Positions 55,701 to 64,000 of a stretch of 64,000 nucleotides of DNA are shown piece after piece (the first letter of the stretch is position 1; every line of letters begins with the position of its first letter). A program made the position numbers and the translations under genes. The DNA is from Prevotellaceae bacterium (GTDB lineage Bacteria; Bacteroidota; Bacteroidia; Bacteroidales; Bacteroidaceae), in assembly GCA_030531085.1 (NCBI GenBank), contig JAUNOM010000008.1, positions 1 through 64,000 of the forward strand. Reading direction: 5' to 3'. A model generated the notes under the pieces. It had not been told where the DNA came from and did not search any database. It saw only the letters and a program-made list of their open reading frames with translations.

Positions 55701-58700
55701 ATGTTTCTAAATAGAGAACAATGCAGCAGGAAGCGCACCCTACGCACAGGCGTCAGGGGGCGCATTGCCGTATTAATAAGTTTTATGCTCTTCTCGGCCA
55801 TTGTGTCGTCTGCGATGGTGCGCCTTGTGGCGGCGCCGGAGGACGAGACGGCCGGAGAGACCGCAGCTCCCAAAGGGCAGGAGAAGAAGCCCACCGTGCA
55901 GCGTGCGGCAAAGAGGGAGAGCAAGTCTTCACTTGAGAGATACCGTGAGAGACAGGCGCGCCTGAAACTGCAGCAGGACACCATCCCCGACAGTCTGCTG
56001 CATCCGCGGTGGAAGATACAGAAGACCACGCCGGTGACGTACGATGACCTGAAGCAGGGCACCGCCGACCTGAAGCGTCCGGACAATATCAAGCAGGAGG
56101 TGGAGTACAACGACACGCTGGACCGTTATGTCATAGGCACAAGGATGGGCCAGACATGGCTGGCGGCACCGGTGATGATGAGTCTGCCGGAGTATCAGAA
56201 GTGGAGCGAGAAGAATATCTTCTACAACTATTTCCGCAGCAAGAACTCGGAGATATTCGAGAAGAAGGGCAAGGAGAAGTTTGACTTTACGGATATGCAC
56301 TTTGACCTTGGCCCGGCAGAGAAGATATTCGGACCCGGCGGCATCCGTGTTAAGACGCAGGGAACGGCGGAACTGAAGCTGGGGGCCACTCTGAAGAGCA
56401 TCGACAACCCGTCTCTGCCTATACGTAACCGCAAGACAACGACCATAGATTTTGACGAGAAAATAAACATCAATGTCACGGGTAAGATTGGTGACAAGAT
56501 GAACATGAACCTCAACTACAACACTGACGCCACCTTTGACTATGACGCTCAGAACATGAAGTTGAAGTATGACGGTAAGGAGGACGAGATAATAAAGCTG
56601 GTGGAGGCGGGCAATGTCAGCTTCCCCAGTAACTCATCGCTGGTGCAGGGTGCCTCGTCGCTGTTCGGCGTGAGGACCGATATGCAGTTCGGCAAGCTGA
56701 AGCTGCAGACCGTTATATCACAGAAGAAGTCGGCGTCGACAAGCGTGTCCACCAAGGGAGGCGTGCAGCTGACCCCGTATGAGATTAATGTGGCGAACTA
56801 TGAGGAGAACCGCCACTTCTTCCTTGCCACATATTTCCGTGACAGGTATGATGTGTGGATGCAGTCCCTGCCTAATGTCACAACGGGCATCACCATCAAC
56901 CGGGTGGAGGTGTGGGTGACAAACAAGAGCGGACAGACATCCAACACACGTAACATCATTGCCCTGTCGGACCTTGCGGAGGGTACTCCGAAGAACACTT
57001 CATGGGGAGGACTCGGCAGAAACGCCGTGCCGTCGAACAATGCCAATAGCGAGTACTCCACAATGGTGAACGCCTATGGCGCGGCACGTGACGTGAACCA
57101 GACGAGCACTGTGCTGAATGGCGTGATGGCAGGCGGTGTGGACTATGAGAAGATAGAGAAGGCGCGCCTGCTGAACTCATCGGAATACACCGTGAACAGG
57201 GCCATGGGATACATCTCTCTGAAGACAACCCTGCAGAGTGACCAGGTGCTTGCCGTGGCATACGAGTACACCAGCGGTGGAGTGACATATCAGGTGGGCG
57301 AGTTCTCATCGGATCATACGGATGTAAACCAGGCACTGTATGTGAAGTCACTGAAGAATACCAGCAGCACCCCGTCGCAGCCTAACTGGAAGCTGATGAT
57401 GCGCAATGTGTATTATCTGGCGTCATCGGTGCAGAAGGAGAAGTTCCGTCTTGACATAAAGTATAAGAGTGATACGGTGGGAGTGTACGTCAACTATATT
57501 CCCGAGGCGAGGGTGAAGAGCATTCCGCTTATACGCCTGCTCGGCGCAGACCGCCTTGACAACAACAACCGTGTGCACAGCAACGGATATTTTGACTATG
57601 TTGACGGCTATACCATCAGTAACGGACGTGTGTTCCTGCCAAAGGTGGAGCCGTTCGGTACGGCTCTGCATGACGCCCTGTTGCAGAATGGCGTGACAGA
57701 GGCGGTGGCCTCAAGGTACCGTTATCAGGAACTGTATGACTCCACGCGCACTATTGCCAAGCAGATAGCGGAGAAGAACCGTTATCAGATAACGGGACAG
57801 TTCAAGGGAACATCAGAGAACGAGATAATGCTTGGAGCGTATAACGTGCCGCAGGGGTCCGTTGTGGTGACGGCAGGCGGCGTGACACTGGTGGAAGGCT
57901 CGGACTATACCGTGGACTATGTTGAGGGAAAGGTGAGGATTCTTAACCAGAGTATCCTTGATGCAGGCACGAATGTCAACGTGTCCCTTGAGTCAAACTC
58001 GGACTATGGCATGGCGCGCAAGACCATGTTCGGCGTGAACTGGGAGTATGACTTCTCAAAGGACTTTCAGATTAGCGGTACTTTGCAGCATTTGTCAGAA
58101 CAGAGTCTGACATCAAAGGTGACAATGGGCACGGAACCTGTAAACAATACACTTGTAGGCTTTAACATAAACTGGAAGAAGGATAGCCAGTGGCTGACCA
58201 AGATGCTGAACAAGATACCGTTCCTTCATGTGACACAGCCGTCAAACATACAGTTTAACGCCGAGTTTGCTAAGCTCTTCAGCAGCATAGCCGGAGGTAC
58301 GCAGGACAATGCCTCATACATTGATGACTTCGAGGCCACCACAACGGGCATCAATGTGCTTACCCCGACATCATGGACGCTGGCGAGTGTGCCGCGCACA
58401 GTGAACCCCTCACCAAGCAAGACGGACCTTACTTCTGGATACAACCGTGCCCGTCTGGCGTGGTACACCATTGATCCGCTCTTTACGCGCCGCTCCTCAA
58501 CCCTTACACCGGGACATATAAAGGAGGATCTGGAGCAGCTGTCCAACCACTATGTGCGTGAGGTGTATGTCTCAGAGCTGTATCCTAACCGTGACCAGGC
58601 CACGTATAGCGGTGCGACCTCCACGCTTGGCATAATGAATCTGGCATACTATCCGCAGGAGCGAGGACCGTATAACTTCAATCCTGCCATAGACCAGAAC

Positions 58701-61700
58701 GGACACTTGCTGACACCGAGGCAGTCATGGGGCGGAATGATGCGCAAGCTGGACACTAACGACTTCCAGGAGGCCAACATTGAGTATATAGAGTTCTGGA
58801 TGCTTGACCCCTTTGTGTATACGCGCAATGACGGTACAGCATCAAAGCATACGGGCAAGCTGTACTTTAACCTTGGCGAGGTGTCGGAGGATATACTGCT
58901 TGATGGCAAGAAGTTCTATGAGAGTGGAATGCCTGTGAATGGCAGAGACTCTGTGACGACTACGCAGTGGGGAAAGATACCTGTGCAGAACACCATCAAT
59001 TACGCCTTCGCCACATCGTCCGGCTCACGTGAGAAGCAGGATGTTGGCTTTAACGGTCTGAACAACGAGGAGGAAAGGGCGTGGGGACCCTATCAGGAGT
59101 TCCTTACATCTGCGATAGGAACGGCCTTTGACGGTTCCGGAGTGGTGAGGAATGACTCCGTCTTACAGGAGATAATAGCTGATCCTGCGAATGATGACTA
59201 TAAGTATTTCCGTGGTGATTTCTGGGACAGGAAGCGTGCTTCCATTCTGGACAGATACAAATATATCAACAATCCGCAGGGAAACTCACCGGATTCAGAC
59301 TCGCGTACAGAGGCGTATGATACATCATACAAGACTGGACCGGACGTTGAGGACATCAATCAGGACTATACTCTGAATGAGTATGAGAAGTATTATCAGT
59401 ACTGTGTGGAGATAGATCCGAACCAACTCAATGTGGGCAGCAACTATATTGTTGACAAGCGTGAGGCAACAGTGTCGTTGAGGAATGGAAAGAAGGAGAC
59501 CGTGACGTGGTATCAGTTCCGTGTCCCAATAAACCGTGGCACACCTGTAGGCGGTATCAATGACTTCTCGTCCATACGCTTTATGAGAATGTACATGACG
59601 GACTTTGAGGAGACGACGGTATTGCGACTGGCAAGTCTGGATCTTGTAAGAGGTGACTGGCGTGTATATGAGCAACAGATAAAGGGAGCGTCTGCAAATC
59701 CTACAGCACGCTTCACTACTTCGTCCATAAACATTGAGGAGAACAATGACAAGAAGCCTGTGAACTACGTGCTACCGCCGGGAATATCACGTGTGGTAGA
59801 CCCGACACAGCAGCAGCTTACGGAAAACAATGAGCAGGCAATGCGCTTTGATCTCACTGATATGTCTCATGCGGACGCTGTGGCTGTCTATAAGAACTCC
59901 ACGCATGATATGCGTTATTATAACCGTTTGCAGATGTTTGTCCATGCGAATGCCTTGGAACAGAATGTCACTAATCTGCAGAATGGACAGCTTGCCCTGT
60001 TCCTGCGTCTGGGTTCTGACTATAACAATAACTATTACGAGTATGAGATACCACTGAAGCTCACTGCTCCAGGCGTGTATAACACCTATTCTGTTGCGGA
60101 CTGTCGTGCGGTATGGCCGGAGGAGAATATGCTTGACATAGAATTGAAGAAGTTCACGGCCTTGAAGAAGGAGCGCAACAAGAAGAAAGCGCTTGGTCTT
60201 GCTTCTTTCAACGCTGTGTATTCAGAGTACGATTCGGACAACCAGAGTAATAAGATATCAATCGTTGGTAATCCATCACTGGGTGAGGTGAGGACGATGA
60301 TGATAGGTGTGCGTAACAATTCCAATGATATCAAGGACGGAGAGGTGTGGGTTAATGAGCTGCGCCTGCTGGAACCGGAGAGTGACGGCGGATGGGCTGC
60401 AGCCGCAAACCTTAATGTCCAGTTGTCAGACTTTGGTAATGTCGCCGCTTCTGGAAAGTATATCAGTGACGGTTATGGCGGTTTGGAGCAGAAGGTGATG
60501 GAACGCACGACGGATAAGTTTGGATCATATACCGTCACCGCTAATGCTGAACTCGGCAAGTTCTTCCCGGATAAGGCTAAGGTGACAATACCAGTCTACT
60601 ATAGCGTGACAAAGGAGAAGACAACACCGAAGTATAATCCTCTGGATACGGATATGCTGCTTGATGATGCTTTGGAGAGTGCGGCGAATGAGCATGAGAA
60701 GGATTCCATTCGCAGCATAGCTGTGACGAATACAGTAAGCAAGAACTTCTCTGTATCAGGTATGCGCGTTGGAATAGCGACCAAACGCCATCCAATGCCA
60801 TACGATCCGGCTAACTTCACGTTCTCTTACAGCCGTACAGACCGCCATACAGACGGACAGACTACTGTTTATGAGAATGAGGAGCAATGGCGTGGGGTCG
60901 TGAATTATTCATGGACACCGGTATATAAGTCCCTTACACCGTTCAAGAAGATAAAGTCTAAGTCCAAGAATTATGATATCCTGAAGAAGTTTGCGCTGAA
61001 CTGGCTGCCGCAGAACATATCCGCAAACTCGGAAATGACGCGCAACTACTACGAATTGCAGGAGCGTGATCTGGAGGACCTGGGCAGTTCAAACAGCATT
61101 CCTGCCACTTTCAGCTCGCAATTTCTGTGGAATAGGGAGTTCTCCATGCGTTGGGACCTCACTTCTAATCTGCACATGAACTTCCAAAGTGCCACAAGGG
61201 CGGAGATAGAGGAGCCGTACACTCAGATAAACAAGGACCTTTATCCAGAGCGTTATCAGGCATGGAAGGACTCTATATGGAGCAGTATCAAGCGTCTTGG
61301 CACACCATTGGACTACAACCAGACGTTTACCGCGTCATACAAACTGCCGCTGTACCAGCTGCCTATATTGGACTGGATGCAGGCCAACGCCTCATACAGT
61401 GCCACATACAGATGGGCAAGGGGTACGGAGCAGGAGGATGGCTATTCGTTTGGTAACACAATAAACAGTAACCGTTCCATAAATATAAACTCCACGCTGA
61501 ACCTTGTCAATCTGTATAACCACATTCCGTTCTTGAAGAAGGTTAATGAGAAGTTCAACAGGACACCTGTGGTGAACAGAAACAGACAGCAACAGAAGAA
61601 GCCGCAGGTTAAGACAAAGGAGGAAGAGGACCCGAAGAAGGCCAAGGAACAGGAGGAAGAGGCAAAGAAAAAGCGTGAGGAAGCCAAGGTGAAGTTGGCG

Positions 61701-63428
61701 GAAGAGCGGAAGAAGAAGAACACCTTCACCCGTGAGATAACCGTAAAGGCTGATACTGCCATCGTCATAACACACGGAAAGAAGTCAAAACGTCTTCTGG
61801 TGTCTGCAAAGGACAAGAATGGAAAGGCAATAGACATCAAGTACAAGAAGGTTGATGAGAACAAGATAAAGATTATCAACCGTGCGGACAGCGATGTTAC
61901 CATGAAGATATCCGTGCTTGCACTTGAGCCGCTTGAGAACCTTACGTGGTACAAGGTGGCGCAGTCTGCATCGCGTGTGCTGATGATGGTGCGTAACATC
62001 GGCATCACATACCGTAACCAGTATTCCATGGTGCTGCCGGGATTCATGCCTAATGTGGGAGATGTTTTTGGACAGCGCACCGGTGGAGTGATGAGTCCGG
62101 GTCTTGATTTCGCGTTTGGCATGATAGATGACAGCTACATAGACAAGGCACGGTCTAACGGATGGCTGCTATATAGTGACTCGGTCGCCACACCGGCTAC
62201 TACAAATACCAGTCAGGACCTGCAGGTAAAGCTGACGTTGGAACCTGTGCGTAATCTGAAGATAGACCTCAACATGATGCGTAACAAGTCCACCTCAAGG
62301 TCCATACAGTATATGTATGATGGCTCACCTACCACGCAGAGCGGTTCTTTCTCCATGACAACCATAAGCATAAAGTCCGCTTTTGAGGGAATGGGTGATG
62401 CCAATAACGGTTATCATTCCGCATCATTCGAGCGTTTCTGCAACTCTCTGGACAATTATCGGGCGCGTGTTCAGGCGCGGTATGAGGGTGCTATATACCC
62501 TGCTGGCACCGCTATGGCTGGACAGAAGTTCAATGCTGCCAATGGTGGCGTGAACAGATACAGTGCCGATGTCATGATACCGGCATTCCTTGATGCGTAT
62601 ACTGGCAACAGTGACCTGAACCTGTTCCCTACCTTGAAGCGTATGCTGCCAAACTGGACGATACGTTATTCCGGTCTTGCACAGCTGCCATGGATACGTG
62701 ACCGCTTCAAGAGTGTGAACATAAACCATTCATATAAGAGTGTGTTTGCAGTAGGTTCATACAGCTCATATTCCACATATAAGGAGTTTATGGGTGATAT
62801 GATAGGATTTGTAAGCGATGCAACGACGGGCAATCCTATACCAAACTCGATGTATAACATATCCTCAGTAAGTATCAACGAGGCGTTCTCTCCGCTTTTG
62901 GGCTTAGACTTCACGCTGCCAAACAACCTTACTTTCAAGGCGGAATACCGTACTACCCGTGTACTTAACCTCTCTATGACAAGTGTTCAGATCAATGAGG
63001 CTATATCAAAGGACTGGGTTTTCGGTATAGGTTACAAGATAGCGGACTTCCGTTTCATGAGAAGCCGTGCCCTTGCTGCCGCTTCGAGAAACCGTAACAA
63101 GGGTAATGCCGATGATAACCAGAACCAGTCCTCCAGCCGTGTTACTAATAAGTCCAAGGGATTTGCCCATGATTTGAATCTGAGACTGGACATCAGCCTG
63201 CGTTCACAGGCCGCACTGACGCGTGACATAGCCTCCATGAGCTCGTCAGCCACATCCGGTAATGATGCCTTCAAGCTCGCTTTCTCGGCAGACTATACTC
63301 TGTCAAGGCTGCTTACCATGAGCTTCTATTATGACAGACAGAGCAACACACCTCTACTGTCAGCTGGCAGTTATCCGACAGTAACGCAGGATTTCGGACT
63401 GAGCATGAAGTTCTCACTGACCAGATAA
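55701..63428 (+). CDS. sprA: SprA/Sov, outer-membrane translocon of the type IX secretion system
   Basis: This 2575-residue protein is the very large beta-barrel through which type IX secretion substrates leave the cell. After a membrane-type signal (IAVLISFMLFSAIVSSAMV) come SprA features: the plug region (FDLGPAEKIFGPGGIRVKTQ; TTTIDFDEKININVTGKIGD), many repeats of strand-like sequence, and a C-terminal end TQDFGLSMKFSLTR with a strand signature. About 50 lysine/glutamate-rich residues (near 1957-2010) form an apparent coiled coil inside the barrel sequence. The ATG at 55701 was preferred over a GTG at 55629. It implies the cell has gliding or secretion genes of the same system elsewhere. 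Confidence 0.93.
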   Translation: MFLNREQCSRKRTLRTGVRGRIAVLISFMLFSAIVSSAMVRLVAAPEDETAGETAAPKGQEKKPTVQRAAKRESKSSLERYRERQARLKLQQDTIPDSLLHPRWKIQKTTPVTYDDLKQGTADLKRPDNIKQEVEYNDTLDRYVIGTRMGQTWLAAPVMMSLPEYQKWSEKNIFYNYFRSKNSEIFEKKGKEKFDFTDMHFDLGPAEKIFGPGGIRVKTQGTAELKLGATLKSIDNPSLPIRNRKTTTIDFDEKININVTGKIGDKMNMNLNYNTDATFDYDAQNMKLKYDGKEDEIIKLVEAGNVSFPSNSSLVQGASSLFGVRTDMQFGKLKLQTVISQKKSASTSVSTKGGVQLTPYEINVANYEENRHFFLATYFRDRYDVWMQSLPNVTTGITINRVEVWVTNKSGQTSNTRNIIALSDLAEGTPKNTSWGGLGRNAVPSNNANSEYSTMVNAYGAARDVNQTSTVLNGVMAGGVDYEKIEKARLLNSSEYTVNRAMGYISLKTTLQSDQVLAVAYEYTSGGVTYQVGEFSSDHTDVNQALYVKSLKNTSSTPSQPNWKLMMRNVYYLASSVQKEKFRLDIKYKSDTVGVYVNYIPEARVKSIPLIRLLGADRLDNNNRVHSNGYFDYVDGYTISNGRVFLPKVEPFGTALHDALLQNGVTEAVASRYRYQELYDSTRTIAKQIAEKNRYQITGQFKGTSENEIMLGAYNVPQGSVVVTAGGVTLVEGSDYTVDYVEGKVRILNQSILDAGTNVNVSLESNSDYGMARKTMFGVNWEYDFSKDFQISGTLQHLSEQSLTSKVTMGTEPVNNTLVGFNINWKKDSQWLTKMLNKIPFLHVTQPSNIQFNAEFAKLFSSIAGGTQDNASYIDDFEATTTGINVLTPTSWTLASVPRTVNPSPSKTDLTSGYNRARLAWYTIDPLFTRRSSTLTPGHIKEDLEQLSNHYVREVYVSELYPNRDQATYSGATSTLGIMNLAYYPQERGPYNFNPAIDQNGHLLTPRQSWGGMMRKLDTNDFQEANIEYIEFWMLDPFVYTRNDGTASKHTGKLYFNLGEVSEDILLDGKKFYESGMPVNGRDSVTTTQWGKIPVQNTINYAFATSSGSREKQDVGFNGLNNEEERAWGPYQEFLTSAIGTAFDGSGVVRNDSVLQEIIADPANDDYKYFRGDFWDRKRASILDRYKYINNPQGNSPDSDSRTEAYDTSYKTGPDVEDINQDYTLNEYEKYYQYCVEIDPNQLNVGSNYIVDKREATVSLRNGKKETVTWYQFRVPINRGTPVGGINDFSSIRFMRMYMTDFEETTVLRLASLDLVRGDWRVYEQQIKGASANPTARFTTSSINIEENNDKKPVNYVLPPGISRVVDPTQQQLTENNEQAMRFDLTDMSHADAVAVYKNSTHDMRYYNRLQMFVHANALEQNVTNLQNGQLALFLRLGSDYNNNYYEYEIPLKLTAPGVYNTYSVADCRAVWPEENMLDIELKKFTALKKERNKKKALGLASFNAVYSEYDSDNQSNKISIVGNPSLGEVRTMMIGVRNNSNDIKDGEVWVNELRLLEPESDGGWAAAANLNVQLSDFGNVAASGKYISDGYGGLEQKVMERTTDKFGSYTVTANAELGKFFPDKAKVTIPVYYSVTKEKTTPKYNPLDTDMLLDDALESAANEHEKDSIRSIAVTNTVSKNFSVSGMRVGIATKRHPMPYDPANFTFSYSRTDRHTDGQTTVYENEEQWRGVVNYSWTPVYKSLTPFKKIKSKSKNYDILKKFALNWLPQNISANSEMTRNYYELQERDLEDLGSSNSIPATFSSQFLWNREFSMRWDLTSNLHMNFQSATRAEIEEPYTQINKDLYPERYQAWKDSIWSSIKRLGTPLDYNQTFTASYKLPLYQLPILDWMQANASYSATYRWARGTEQEDGYSFGNTINSNRSININSTLNLVNLYNHIPFLKKVNEKFNRTPVVNRNRQQQKKPQVKTKEEEDPKKAKEQEEEAKKKREEAKVKLAEERKKKNTFTREITVKADTAIVITHGKKSKRLLVSAKDKNGKAIDIKYKKVDENKIKIINRADSDVTMKISVLALEPLENLTWYKVAQSASRVLMMVRNIGITYRNQYSMVLPGFMPNVGDVFGQRTGGVMSPGLDFAFGMIDDSYIDKARSNGWLLYSDSVATPATTNTSQDLQVKLTLEPVRNLKIDLNMMRNKSTSRSIQYMYDGSPTTQSGSFSMTTISIKSAFEGMGDANNGYHSASFERFCNSLDNYRARVQARYEGAIYPAGTAMAGQKFNAANGGVNRYSADVMIPAFLDAYTGNSDLNLFPTLKRMLPNWTIRYSGLAQLPWIRDRFKSVNINHSYKSVFAVGSYSSYSTYKEFMGDMIGFVSDATTGNPIPNSMYNISSVSINEAFSPLLGLDFTLPNNLTFKAEYRTTRVLNLSMTSVQINEAISKDWVFGIGYKIADFRFMRSRALAAASRNRNKGNADDNQNQSSSRVTNKSKGFAHDLNLRLDISLRSQAALTRDIASMSSSATSGNDAFKLAFSADYTLSRLLTMSFYYDRQSNTPLLSAGSYPTVTQDFGLSMKFSLTR

Positions 63429-63473
63429 GTGCTCCCCGTTATACTATATATATAATAAGGTGTAGAAAAAGAT

Positions 63474-63512
63474 ACGGCCTCGGATTGCCATTGCAATTCG
63501 AGGCCGTGTTTT
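63474..63512. terminator. Bidirectional terminator between sprA and the TolC-type gene
   Basis: ACGGCCTCGGATTGC (63474-63488) pairs with GCAATTCGAGGCCGT (63493-63507) with one G-T position and a 4-nt loop, followed by GTTTTT. On the other strand the A-run upstream serves the leftward gene. Confidence 0.82.
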
Positions 63513-64000
63513 TACAGTCTGTTCCTATGCAGTGTAGCCAGTAGACTATGGTATTTGTTCTCAATGTTCAGATAAGTCAGACGCTTCTGATAGACCTTGT
63601 CCATTTCGGTATAATATTCTATTAACGACATATTCCCGGCCATGACAGACTTTTTCAGCAAGGTCTGTGACTGCTTCATCAGTTCGTTGTCGTATATTCT
63701 TAACATCTCTTTCAATTGTTTCAGTTCCGCAATCTGTGTCCTCATGGCACTCTCTACCTGTATCCGCTCGTTGTCAAGCGCCTGTTGTACCGCAGTCTGT
63801 CTCGCCTTTGCCGCCTTTACCTTGTTTCTGTTCGAGAATATAGGCAGAGATGCTCCAACCATGAATCCATTGCTTGCCTCGTCCTGTTCCGTATTTCTGC
63901 GGTAACCTATAGACAATTTGGGCAACCATCCTTGTCTGCTTATCCTAACTTCCTGTTCCTGTACCGCCAACATGGCCTCTGCTGTCATGACACCCCTGTC
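63512..64000 (-). CDS. TolC-family outer-membrane efflux protein, 3' part
   Basis: The frame is open through the right edge of the window, so the gene's 5' end is missing. The visible 160 or so C-terminal residues show the TolC/CusC layout: LPKLSIGYRRN (strand), ASLPIFSNRNKVKAAKARQT (the conserved P-(I/L)-F and the start of a long helix), and a long heptad-rich helix (IAELKQLKEMLRIYDNELM) before a short end (ENKYHSLLATLHRNRL). Such proteins form the outer-membrane exit duct of efflux pumps, often of the RND heavy-metal type. Its pump partners would lie to the right. Confidence 0.8.
   Translation of the reverse strand, partial: DRGVMTAEAMLAVQEQEVRISRQGWLPKLSIGYRRNTEQDEASNGFMVGASLPIFSNRNKVKAAKARQTAVQQALDNERIQVESAMRTQIAELKQLKEMLRIYDNELMKQSQTLLKKSVMAGNMSLIEYYTEMDKVYQKRLTYLNIENKYHSLLATLHRNRL

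Overview
This window looks like a chromosome segment of a Bacteroidota bacterium, order Bacteroidales, most likely Prevotellaceae. Several genes start 15-50 bp downstream of the Bacteroidota promoter pattern (TTTG, about 20 bp, TAnnTTTG) and lack a clear Shine-Dalgarno sequence. There is a full-length sprA (type IX secretion translocon) behind ruvA, a DUF4923 protein, a BtuG-like surface lipoprotein beside a TonB receptor, and a UpxY/NusG-like regulator heading a surface-polysaccharide operon. No rRNA, tRNA or CRISPR array was recognised, and no transposase or integrase gene.

Layout. 1-1766: two leftward exported proteins (one unknown, one metallophosphoesterase lipoprotein) next to a G/T-rich repeat. 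2434-12750: a rightward cluster with a D-2-hydroxyacid dehydrogenase, a GH115 alpha-glucuronidase, an AsmA-like envelope protein, a GH2 beta-galactosidase-type enzyme and a CE7 acetyl esterase. It fits removal of glucuronyl, galactosyl and acetyl decorations from plant hemicellulose, and ends at a strong terminator. 12872-30481: a 206-bp segment bounded by 24-bp perfect inverted repeats and carrying an outward promoter that now points left, then a NusG/UpxY-like gene and an AT-rich, one-direction polysaccharide operon (flippase, polymerase, five glycosyltransferases, pyruvyl transferase with an F420-hydrogenase-beta-like partner, acyltransferases, two kinase-like proteins). This is a candidate phase-variable exopolysaccharide or capsule locus, read here as OFF.

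30496-34425: a leftward housekeeping operon rsmA - DUF4923 - sstT - mnmA. 34476-40655: a rightward set with a flippase-like membrane protein, a BtuB-like TonB receptor, a BtuG-like lipoprotein and an acyltransferase. 41276-47204: a TlpA-like thioredoxin lipoprotein, a GNAT acetyltransferase, a DUF349 protein (leftward), a MATE transporter and a secreted nuclease. 47938-52601: a GH78 alpha-L-rhamnosidase converging on an FecCD permease and binding-lipoprotein operon that has no ATPase gene here. 52620-64000: frr, rsgA, ruvA, sprA, and the 3' part of a TolC-type gene running off the right edge.

The least explained feature is a family of structured intergenic elements of about 0.4-0.6 kb. Three copies (near 1941-2320, 47209-47790 and 54401-54823) share a core that starts with CGGAGAAT and ends with CAGCGCATTCTC, and each is bordered by palindromes whose stem matches within a copy but can differ between copies. 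A fourth region (40725-41180) shares only inner modules. A second, unrelated repeat type (G/T-rich arm, short centre, complementary A/C-rich arm) fills 1-228 and the whole frr-rsgA gap.
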